From positions 69,367 through 133,366 of the forward strand of contig NZ_JASLER010000078.1 in the NCBI RefSeq assembly GCF_030151085.1: a stretch of DNA of 64,000 nucleotides, given 5' to 3'. How positions within the stretch are numbered: the stretch's first letter is position 1; the number at the start of each line of letters is the position of its first letter. Shown here piece by piece: positions 52,939 through 60,462 of this stretch. The notes beneath the pieces are model-generated. The model saw only the letters and a list, made by a program, of their open reading frames with translations. It was not told the origin of the DNA and did not search any database. The stretch comes from Bacteroides sp. GTDB taxonomy: Bacteria; Bacteroidota; Bacteroidia; Bacteroidales; Bacteroidaceae. The position numbers were made by a program, and so were the translations under genes.

Positions 52939-54930
52939 ATGAAAACAATGATATACAAGAATATAATAAAAAGCCTGCTGATAGGATGTACCCTGCTGGC
53001 AGCAACCGGTTGTGACGACTATTTAGACATCACCCCTCCCTCCAATGTATCCCCTGAAGGATACTTGATAGAAGAAAATCAACTGGCAGCCTATACCATC
53101 AAATATTATACGGATAATTTCCCTTCATTGAACAATCTGTATGGCGCAGATATGGCTACAGACAATGCTACCACACGCAGCAGCGAGAACCGCTTCCTCA
53201 TCGGCGAATGGAAAGTTGGTGCAAGTGGCGGAGATTGGGACTTCAAACGTATCTATGAGATGAACTACTTCATCAACAATGCCGAGAAGAACCTGGAAGC
53301 GGGTATCATCAAGGGTGATGCCACCAACATCAAGCATTATATCGGTGAAGGTTACTTCATCCGTGCTTATCAATATTTCTACCGATTGCGCAAATTGGGT
53401 GACTTCCCCATTATAAAAGAAGTACTACCCGATAATCAGGAAGTGTTGACCGAAGCCTCTCAACGTCGTCCACGCAACGAAGTGGCACGCTTCATCCTCC
53501 AAGACCTTGACCAAGCCATCGCCTACCTGACTAACAACCCTGACGGCGGTAAGGCTCGTATCACCCGGAATGCAGCGCTTGTACTGAAGGCTCGTGTAGC
53601 CCTATTCGAAGCCACTTGGGAAAAGTATCATGCCGGTACAGCCCTTGTACCCAACGGTGCCGGATGGCCGGGAGCGGAAAAGGATTACAACAAAGGTTAC
53701 CAATTCCCCAGCGGAAGTGCTGAGAAAGAAGTGGAATTCTTCCTCGACCAAGCCATCAATGCCTCCCAGCAAGTGGCTGATGCCGTAAAGTTGACACCCA
53801 ACAGTAGTTCCATTCAGCAAAGTGCCAGTGAACCTGCCAACGATTACTATGATATGTTTGCCAGTCAGAATCCCGAAGGATACTCTGAAGTATTGATGTA
53901 TCGCCCCTATAATCGTGACTTAAGCATAGGTACAGACTATAATCATCATATCTATTATGGTTATGCCCGTGGTTATACGCACCAAATGGAACAGTCTTTC
54001 CTTATGAAGAACGGGCTACCCGTATATGCAACAGGAAGCGGCTATGCAGGTGACGACTATATCGGTGATACCAAGACCGACAGGGATGACCGCTGGCGTC
54101 TCTTCATGAAAGCACCGGGTGAAGTGAAGACATTTATCAATAGTCCTTCTCCTGAATACTTCTCCAAGACTCCGGAGATTTACTCGAATGATGTGAAATA
54201 CTCCACCGCTACCGGTTATCTAATAGGTAAAGGCTACTCCCACGACTTAAAAGATCAGGACTTAAATAAGGATCAAACTGCCGCCATCATGTTCCGTGCA
54301 GCCGAAGCCTACCTTACCTATATAGAAGCTTACTACGAGAAAAACCACAAACTGGATGCCAACGCAGACAAATACTGGCGCGCCCTCCGCACTCGTGCAG
54401 GTATTGATCCTGACTATAACAAGACTATTGCCGCTACCAATATGGAGAAAGAAGCTCTCTATGACTGGGGTACTTACTCTGCCGGCAAGTTGCTTACGGA
54501 TAAGACTCTGTTCAACATCCGTCGCGAACGCCGTGACGAGTTTGTAGGCGAAGGTTATCGCTACGACGACCTCCTTCGCTGGCGAGCTATGGATCAACTG
54601 AATGGTTTCCAAATAGAAGGTATCAAGTTATGGGGTCCCATGAAGGAAGATTACAAGGCAGCCGGATTGGATAGTAAACTTATCTATGGCAAAGGTGACA
54701 AAGAAAATACTATCTCTTCACCGGAACTAAGTGTGTATCTACGTCCTTATCAAGTCACTACAACCGGACTTTATTATAAAGGACTCTTCTTTTGCCAGGC
54801 ACATTATTTGTCACCAATTGCCCAAAGCCACTTCCTCATTACTTCTTCGGATGGCGAGGCGGTAAGCACATCCCCCATTTATCAAAATCCGGGATGGCCG
54901 ATCAAAGCAAATGAAGCCGCCGAAAGATAA
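52939..54930 (+). CDS. SusD-like glycan-binding lipoprotein (PUL D)
   Basis: A 663-residue SusD/RagB lipoprotein with lipobox Cys25 (LAATGC). Family signs are YLDITPPSNVSPEGYL, GEGYFIRAYQYFYRLRKLGDFPI, the NAALVLKARVALFEATW TPR helix and the C-terminal RRERRDEFVGEGYRYDDLLRW. It is longer than the other two SusD proteins of the window, with extra loops between helices that may enlarge the glycan-binding surface. It forms the lid of the SusC encoded upstream. Confidence 0.97.
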   Translation: MKTMIYKNIIKSLLIGCTLLAATGCDDYLDITPPSNVSPEGYLIEENQLAAYTIKYYTDNFPSLNNLYGADMATDNATTRSSENRFLIGEWKVGASGGDWDFKRIYEMNYFINNAEKNLEAGIIKGDATNIKHYIGEGYFIRAYQYFYRLRKLGDFPIIKEVLPDNQEVLTEASQRRPRNEVARFILQDLDQAIAYLTNNPDGGKARITRNAALVLKARVALFEATWEKYHAGTALVPNGAGWPGAEKDYNKGYQFPSGSAEKEVEFFLDQAINASQQVADAVKLTPNSSSIQQSASEPANDYYDMFASQNPEGYSEVLMYRPYNRDLSIGTDYNHHIYYGYARGYTHQMEQSFLMKNGLPVYATGSGYAGDDYIGDTKTDRDDRWRLFMKAPGEVKTFINSPSPEYFSKTPEIYSNDVKYSTATGYLIGKGYSHDLKDQDLNKDQTAAIMFRAAEAYLTYIEAYYEKNHKLDANADKYWRALRTRAGIDPDYNKTIAATNMEKEALYDWGTYSAGKLLTDKTLFNIRRERRDEFVGEGYRYDDLLRWRAMDQLNGFQIEGIKLWGPMKEDYKAAGLDSKLIYGKGDKENTISSPELSVYLRPYQVTTTGLYYKGLFFCQAHYLSPIAQSHFLITSSDGEAVSTSPIYQNPGWPIKANEAAER

Positions 54931-54975
54931 ATTATATTTCATATATTGTAAAATATAAAGTTTTATGATTGCTTA

Positions 54976-55012
54976 AAAGAGTGGGAAGTATATCCGCTTC
55001 CTGCTCTTTACT
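54976..55012 (+). terminator. Hairpin terminator after susD of PUL D
   Basis: AAAGAGTGGGAAG (54976-54988) pairs with CTTCCTGCTCTTT (54997-55009) at 11 of 13 positions with an 8-base loop; the stem ends in T residues. It separates the SusCD transcript from the enzyme genes, which have their own promoter. Confidence 0.7.
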
Positions 55013-55167
55013 TTAGCAATAACAGCAGATATTCACTCTGCACACTGAGATATTCAATTAGGTATAAAGTTTTTATTCAAATAGCAAGAAAGTACTAATG
55101 TAGTTAAAAACAGTTATACAGAAAACATTGATGTATGCCGACAGCATTAACTGTTACCCTATATTTT

Positions 55168-55175
55168 TAACTTTG
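55168..55175 (+). promoter_or_regulatory. -7 element (TAACTTTG) for the GH2 - PL38/GH88 genes
   Basis: Perfect TAnnTTTG match lying inside the upstream part of the open frame that begins at 55128. It excludes that ATG as the start and places the transcript start near 55182, before ATG 55194. Confidence 0.65.
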
Positions 55176-55193
55176 CCTTGCATTAATCAAATT

Positions 55194-57902
55194 ATGACCC
55201 TTATCACCATGAAAAGACAAACACACACCAACAAGCACCAGACAAGTATATGGACAGTGCTCACTACGTTTTTTCTGTTTTTTTCGTCCTTCGCTACGGC
55301 CCAGCGCGAAACCCATAGTATCAACGACAGTTGGAAATTCCTGAAAGGCGAATGTACCGCCGCCTCAGACAGCGCCTTCAATGACAGCAAATGGACCTCC
55401 ATCCATCTGCCTCATACCTGGAATACCGACTCCTACACAGAAAAAGACTATTATCGCGGAACAGCTTGGTATCGCAGACAAATCACCCTGCCGCAAAGCT
55501 GGAAAGAGAAACAAATCTTTCTGAGGTTGGATGCTGCCAGCAAAGCCGCTACGATTTACATCAATGGCAAGAATATCGGCGAGCACGCCGGTGGATATAC
55601 TGCCTGCACATTTAATATTACCTCCTTCCTTACCTCAGATAAGCCTAACACACTCGCTATTCGTGTAGACAATGCCCGCCAGGATATCCCCCCTATTTCC
55701 GGAGACTTTACTTTCTTCGGTGGCATTTACCGGGATGTATGGCTTACAGCAGTACCCACCCAGCATTTCAACCTGACAAACCTCGGTTCGGATGGTATTT
55801 TTATCAGTACCCCACAAGTATCAGAGGAGCAAGCCACTATATCCATTCGTGGTGAAATAAAGAACGAGGCACGTGGAAAGGCTACCCTCGAACTAATACA
55901 CTCCATTTACAAACCGGATGGCACCCTACTGCAAACTCAAAAGAAAAGCCTGCAACTGAAACCGGGGGAAACATACGCCTTTCACAATGAAACATCTCCT
56001 ATACTCCAACCGCAATTGTGGACACCGGAAACTCCGAGTCTCTACCGGGTGGAGACTACTCTGCAAGACAAGAAAACAAAAGCCATTCTGGATCAAAGCA
56101 ACCACCACACAGGCTTTCGTTGGTTCCGCTTTGATGGCAAGTCAGGTTTCTTCCTGAACGGTAAACCCTATAAATTGCACGGCATCTGCCGTCACCAAGA
56201 CCAAAAGCCTATCGGTGTAGCCTTGACGGACGAAATGCACCGCCGGGATATGAAACTGATGAAAGAGATGGGTGCCAACTTCATCCGCATCTCCCACTAC
56301 CCGCAAGACGATGCTTTATTGGAAATGTGCGACAAACTCGGCATGCTGGCATGGGAAGAAATTCCCATCATCGACATTGTACCCGAAACATCGGGCTATG
56401 GAGATAATTGCGAACGTAACCTGCGGGAGATGATTCGCCAACATTATAACCATCCATCCATCATTGCGTGGGGATATATGAATGAGATACTACTCGTCAC
56501 CCAACGCACTTATAAAACCGAAGCAGAACTTAAACCTGCCATTGAGCGTACGTTGGAGCTTGCACGCAGACTGGAGAATGTATTGAAAGAAGAAGATACT
56601 ACCCGTGTTAGTACGATGGCATTCCACGGTAGCAATAGTTACAACCAGACCGGAATCAGTAAGATTACTGATATTGTAGGATGGAATTTATATCAAGGAT
56701 GGTATGGTGGTGACCTCACCGGATTTGAGAAATTCTTAGAGGAACAACACCGCGACTACCCCACTCATCCGATGATTGTCAGCGAATACGGTGCAGGTTC
56801 CGACAAACGATTGCATTCGCTCACTCCCCATGCCTTTGATTTCAGTATTGAATACCAGCAGAAGTACCTGGAACACTACCTGCCCGTAATAGAAGAGACT
56901 CCTTACATCTGTGGTGGTACGCATTGGAACTTTATTGATTTCGGCTCTGCTTTACGCGATGAGTCTATGCCTCGCATCAATAATAAAGGGCTTGTCTATG
57001 CTGATCGTACACCTAAAGATGTGTACTATTACTATCAGGCAGCTTGGCGCAAAGACATCCCGGTTCTACACATTGCCAGTCGTGACTGGACATACCGTAG
57101 CGGTATACAAAAAGGGAATGCTCCAGTAGTACTTCCCGTCAAAGTATACTCGAATCTTCGTGAAGTAGAGCTATTTATAGATGGAAACTCATTGGGTAAG
57201 AAGAGGGTTGAAAACTATACCGCGACCTTCGAAGTTCCATTCAGTAGCAAAGAACCGTTCCTATTCGCACAAGGAGAATATCAAAAGAAGGCTTTCTGCG
57301 CACAAGAGGACTTTCAAGGGACATGGGTACAAGATGGCTTGAAAGTACACTTCACTCCTATTCCAGCCCACTTGGATGCAGTGAATCTGAAAGATCTGGA
57401 ACTTGCCATAAACGTAGGCAGTGAATGTTTCTTCACTTCCGACGAAAGCGGATTGACCTGGCTTCCCGACCAGCCTTATACCACAGGTAGTTGGGGCTAT
57501 ATCGGCGGAAAAGAACAAGATACCAAGACCGAAATCCATAACACTGCCGATGGCCCGCTGTTCCAAACCCTTCGCAATGATATAGAAGGATATCGCTTCG
57601 ATGTCCCCAAAGGGGTGTACGAGATAGAGCTACTCTTTACAGATATATTTCGCCAGAATGCCACAGCAGCCTACTTACTGGATCGTAACGGACAACAAGA
57701 GAATCGGGAAAATGCTTTCAGCATCTCGGTAAACGGAAAGGTGCTTGAAGAATCGATCTCTCCTTGCAAAGAAAGCAGCTACTTCCATGCCTTGCGGAAG
57801 AAATACTATATCACAAACGAACAGGATTATCTGGATATCCGCTTCCACGCTGCAAGCGGAACATGCTTCCTGAACGGTATAAAACTCCGGAATATTTACT
57901 AA
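55194..57902 (+). CDS. GH2 glycoside hydrolase with glucuronidase N-x-K motif and C-terminal malectin-like domain
   Basis: A secreted GH2 enzyme of 902 residues counted from ATG 55194 (ATG 55209 is an alternative). The order is: signal peptide with hydrophobic core about 22-33; jelly-roll (GTAWYRRQITLP); Ig-like domain; TIM barrel starting near GICRHQDQKPIG; acid/base Glu431 in YMNE; nucleophile Glu531 in SEYGAG. The barrel ends with N596-N-K598, the N-x-K motif that in beta-glucuronidases holds the carboxylate of glucuronic acid. The last 150 residues resemble a malectin-type carbohydrate-binding domain (GVYEIELLFTD, FLNGIKL). I infer a beta-glucuronidase. It is the first gene of the enzyme operon of PUL D, 17 bp before the lyase-GH88 fusion. 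Confidence 0.93.
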   Translation: MTLITMKRQTHTNKHQTSIWTVLTTFFLFFSSFATAQRETHSINDSWKFLKGECTAASDSAFNDSKWTSIHLPHTWNTDSYTEKDYYRGTAWYRRQITLPQSWKEKQIFLRLDAASKAATIYINGKNIGEHAGGYTACTFNITSFLTSDKPNTLAIRVDNARQDIPPISGDFTFFGGIYRDVWLTAVPTQHFNLTNLGSDGIFISTPQVSEEQATISIRGEIKNEARGKATLELIHSIYKPDGTLLQTQKKSLQLKPGETYAFHNETSPILQPQLWTPETPSLYRVETTLQDKKTKAILDQSNHHTGFRWFRFDGKSGFFLNGKPYKLHGICRHQDQKPIGVALTDEMHRRDMKLMKEMGANFIRISHYPQDDALLEMCDKLGMLAWEEIPIIDIVPETSGYGDNCERNLREMIRQHYNHPSIIAWGYMNEILLVTQRTYKTEAELKPAIERTLELARRLENVLKEEDTTRVSTMAFHGSNSYNQTGISKITDIVGWNLYQGWYGGDLTGFEKFLEEQHRDYPTHPMIVSEYGAGSDKRLHSLTPHAFDFSIEYQQKYLEHYLPVIEETPYICGGTHWNFIDFGSALRDESMPRINNKGLVYADRTPKDVYYYYQAAWRKDIPVLHIASRDWTYRSGIQKGNAPVVLPVKVYSNLREVELFIDGNSLGKKRVENYTATFEVPFSSKEPFLFAQGEYQKKAFCAQEDFQGTWVQDGLKVHFTPIPAHLDAVNLKDLELAINVGSECFFTSDESGLTWLPDQPYTTGSWGYIGGKEQDTKTEIHNTADGPLFQTLRNDIEGYRFDVPKGVYEIELLFTDIFRQNATAAYLLDRNGQQENRENAFSISVNGKVLEESISPCKESSYFHALRKKYYITNEQDYLDIRFHAASGTCFLNGIKLRNIY

Positions 57903-57919
57903 CTAATAATACAAAAGCC

Positions 57920-60283
57920 ATGAAACTGAAAGTAGTACAATGGACACTTGCCTTGTTGCTCCTGACACCTTGCACACAAGCGCAATCCATTTGGAACCCA
58001 ACACATCTCGCAAACGTAAAACAATCCATTCACGAACCCTTTTATGCTACTGCCTACGAAGGACTGAAGGCGGAAGCCGACAAACTGCTGGATGTCCAGC
58101 CTCTTTCCGTCATGATGAAAGAGAAGACCCCGGCTAGCGGTGACAAGCACGACTATATGAGTCAAGCCCGCTACTACTGGCCCGATCCTTCGAAACCCGA
58201 CGGACTGCCTTACATCAGTCGTGATGGAGAATCGAACCCCGAACTGAACAAACTGGATCGTAACCGCTTGGGAGCAACCGCCAACCGTGTCACCACCCTT
58301 GCCCTGGCATGGTACTTCAGCGGAGAAGAGAAGTATGCCCAAAAAGCTACGGAGCTTATCCGTACATGGTTCTTCAACAAAGACACACGCATGAATCCCA
58401 ATTTGGAATATGCCCAGATGATACCCGGTCACAATGGTGGTAAAGGCAGATGCTACGGTGTACTGGATAGCTATTCTTTTGTAGAAATGCTGGATGCAGT
58501 AAAGCTTTTGGAAACATCCAAGTCCTTCACCACCAAAGATGCCAAGGAACTGAAAGCATGGTTCGGCAAGTTACTGAACTGGATACTGACCAGTCCCCAA
58601 GGACAGGAGGAATCCCGACAAGCCAATAACCACAGCACCGCCTACGATGCACAGGTGATAGCTATCGCCCTCTACACAGGCAACCTGAAAGTAGCCCGCG
58701 AAGTAATAAACTCGGTACCCGCCAAGCGTATCTTCACTCAGATTGAACCGGACGGCAGCCAGCCACAAGAGTTGCGTCGTACCCTTGCCTTCGGATATTC
58801 GCAATATAACCTGACACATCTGCTCGACATCTTCTGTATGGCACAGAAGATAGATCTCAAGATTGACGATGCTACCTCCGCCGACGGTCGTAACTTCTAT
58901 AAAGCAATGGACTTCCTCGCCGCCTATGTAGGGAAAGATGTAAAAGACTGGCCCTACCAACAAATCAGCGAATGGGATTACAAGCAGCAAGAGTTCTGCA
59001 AAGACCTCTATCGTACCAGCTTGCTGAACCCTACACGGAAAGATTACCTTCGTCTTGCCCAAGCACACCGCATCATTGATTGGGCGGACCGCTTCAATCT
59101 GTTATACGTCCAGCCTACCGAAGTAGACAATGCCTACGCCTTTGCAGCAGGACAATTAGAATTTGCCATGCAGTGCGCCGACAAAGCACGGAAAGAAGAA
59201 GCCAATGCCGCCAAGCGTCGCGTGGAGCCGCGCAGCATCAACAAGGACGGTTCGCTTGCTATGATCCATCCCCACGACTGGTGTTCGGGATTCTTCCCCG
59301 GTTCGCTATGGCAGATGTATGCTTACACACACGACGATTTCTGGCGCCAGTCTGCCATCAGTTGGACGTGGCCCATCGAAGAAGCCAAATGGCACAAAGG
59401 TACACATGACTTGGGCTTTATGATATACGATAGCTTCGGCAAGGCTTACGAATTGACCGGAGAACGTTCTTACAAAGACGTAGTGTTACAAAGTGCCAAA
59501 ACCTTGATTACCCGTTACAATCCCAAAGTAAAATCCATCCGTTCCTGGGACCACAACCGTGACAAATGGATATACCCCGTTATTATTGATAATATGATGA
59601 ACCTGGAAATGCTATTCCGTGCCACGCAACTCACAGGTGATTCTATCTATTGGAAGGTAGCCGTAAATCATGCCAATACCACTTTGAAGAACCACTTCCG
59701 TCCGGATTACTCTTCGTACCACGTAATAGATTACGATCCTCAAACAGGAGAAGTTCGCAAAAAACAGACGGCCCAAGGTTATTCCGATGATTCTTTCTGG
59801 AGCCGTGGACAAGCCTGGGGATTATACGGATACACTATGAGTTACCGTTTCACCAAAGACCCCGCTTACTTGAAACAAGCCGAAGGCATCGCCGACTTCT
59901 TCCTCAACCTGCCCAACATGCCCGAAGACCTCGTGCCTTACTGGGACATGAAAGCTCCTGAGGTAGATGGTTTGAAGACTCATGTTGCCGTGCAAGAAGT
60001 CCCCCGTGACGCATCGGCTGCCGCCATCATCGCTTCCGGTCTTTATGAATTATGCAACTATGTATCCGCCGATAAAGGCAAGCAATATCGTACCATCGCC
60101 GACAAGATAATAACCAGCCTCAACGAGTACTATCAAGCCGCTCCGGGTACAGCCTACGGGTTCCTCTTGCTACACTCCACCGGACATTTCCCCGGAAACA
60201 GCGAGATTGATGTACCTCTGAACTATGCCGATTACTACTACCTTGAAGCGTTGGCACGCAAAGCAGCGTTAGACAACCGCTAA
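57920..60283 (+). CDS. Fusion of PL38/alginate-lyase-like domain and GH88 unsaturated glucuronyl hydrolase
   Basis: A 787-residue secreted two-domain enzyme (signal peptide about 1-21). Residues about 25-400 match the alginate lyase superfamily domain as in PL38, with ANNHSTAYD holding the catalytic Asn-His238 and Tyr242. PL38 members cleave beta-1,4-glucuronan or alginate. After a charged helical linker (about 412-443), residues about 445-787 are a GH88 domain: HPHDWCSGFFPGSLW, Asp497 in HDLGFM, Asp557 in IIDNMMNLE and DDSFWSRGQAWGLYGY. GH88 removes the 4,5-unsaturated uronic acid that a lyase leaves on the new non-reducing end. The chain thus carries two successive steps. ATG 57920 was chosen because the longer frame overlaps the GH2 gene and lacks a signal peptide. 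Confidence 0.92.
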   Translation: MKLKVVQWTLALLLLTPCTQAQSIWNPTHLANVKQSIHEPFYATAYEGLKAEADKLLDVQPLSVMMKEKTPASGDKHDYMSQARYYWPDPSKPDGLPYISRDGESNPELNKLDRNRLGATANRVTTLALAWYFSGEEKYAQKATELIRTWFFNKDTRMNPNLEYAQMIPGHNGGKGRCYGVLDSYSFVEMLDAVKLLETSKSFTTKDAKELKAWFGKLLNWILTSPQGQEESRQANNHSTAYDAQVIAIALYTGNLKVAREVINSVPAKRIFTQIEPDGSQPQELRRTLAFGYSQYNLTHLLDIFCMAQKIDLKIDDATSADGRNFYKAMDFLAAYVGKDVKDWPYQQISEWDYKQQEFCKDLYRTSLLNPTRKDYLRLAQAHRIIDWADRFNLLYVQPTEVDNAYAFAAGQLEFAMQCADKARKEEANAAKRRVEPRSINKDGSLAMIHPHDWCSGFFPGSLWQMYAYTHDDFWRQSAISWTWPIEEAKWHKGTHDLGFMIYDSFGKAYELTGERSYKDVVLQSAKTLITRYNPKVKSIRSWDHNRDKWIYPVIIDNMMNLEMLFRATQLTGDSIYWKVAVNHANTTLKNHFRPDYSSYHVIDYDPQTGEVRKKQTAQGYSDDSFWSRGQAWGLYGYTMSYRFTKDPAYLKQAEGIADFFLNLPNMPEDLVPYWDMKAPEVDGLKTHVAVQEVPRDASAAAIIASGLYELCNYVSADKGKQYRTIADKIITSLNEYYQAAPGTAYGFLLLHSTGHFPGNSEIDVPLNYADYYYLEALARKAALDNR

Positions 60284-60316
60284 AGGCTGTTATCAGGGAA
60301 GTACATGTCCCTTTTC

Positions 60317-60404
60317 TTGCCATCGTGTTGGCAAAGCTTTGCCACCGTATTGGCAAGACTTTGCCAACAGCTTGGCAAGGTCTTGCCAACTTGATGGCAA
60401 TAAC
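60317..60404. repeat. Tandem array of four 22-bp units (array 4)
   Basis: Units start at 60317, 60339, 60361 and 60383, each beginning TTGCCA and containing TGGCAA, so forward and inverted arms alternate every 11 bp. TTGGCAAGACTTTGCCAA and CTTGGCAAGGTCTTGCCAA can each form short RNA hairpins, and several registers compete. The preceding 22 bases (60295-60316) contain another dyad, GGGA/TCCC. It lies between the lyase-GH88 gene and the next GH2 gene of the same direction. Confidence 0.88.
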
Positions 60405-60462
60405 TCAATCTCTAGTACTTCATTTCCGTAACTTATAGAATCAATCTTACCCCATCACTTAC

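Noticed and set aside
55128..55193. ATG 55128 as start of the GH2 enzyme
   Set aside because: The -7 element at 55168-55175 lies inside this extension and the added residues do not form a signal peptide.
57764..57919. Upstream start of the lyase-GH88 fusion overlapping the GH2 gene
   Set aside because: It would overlap the GH2 3' end by about 140 bases and hide the signal peptide; ATG 57920 is clearly better.
57899..58432. Antisense open frame of 177 codons opposite the lyase domain, and similar long antisense frames opposite SusC, GH2 and PL8 genes
   Set aside because: They follow the codon pattern of the opposite gene, have no recognisable domains and lack promoters.
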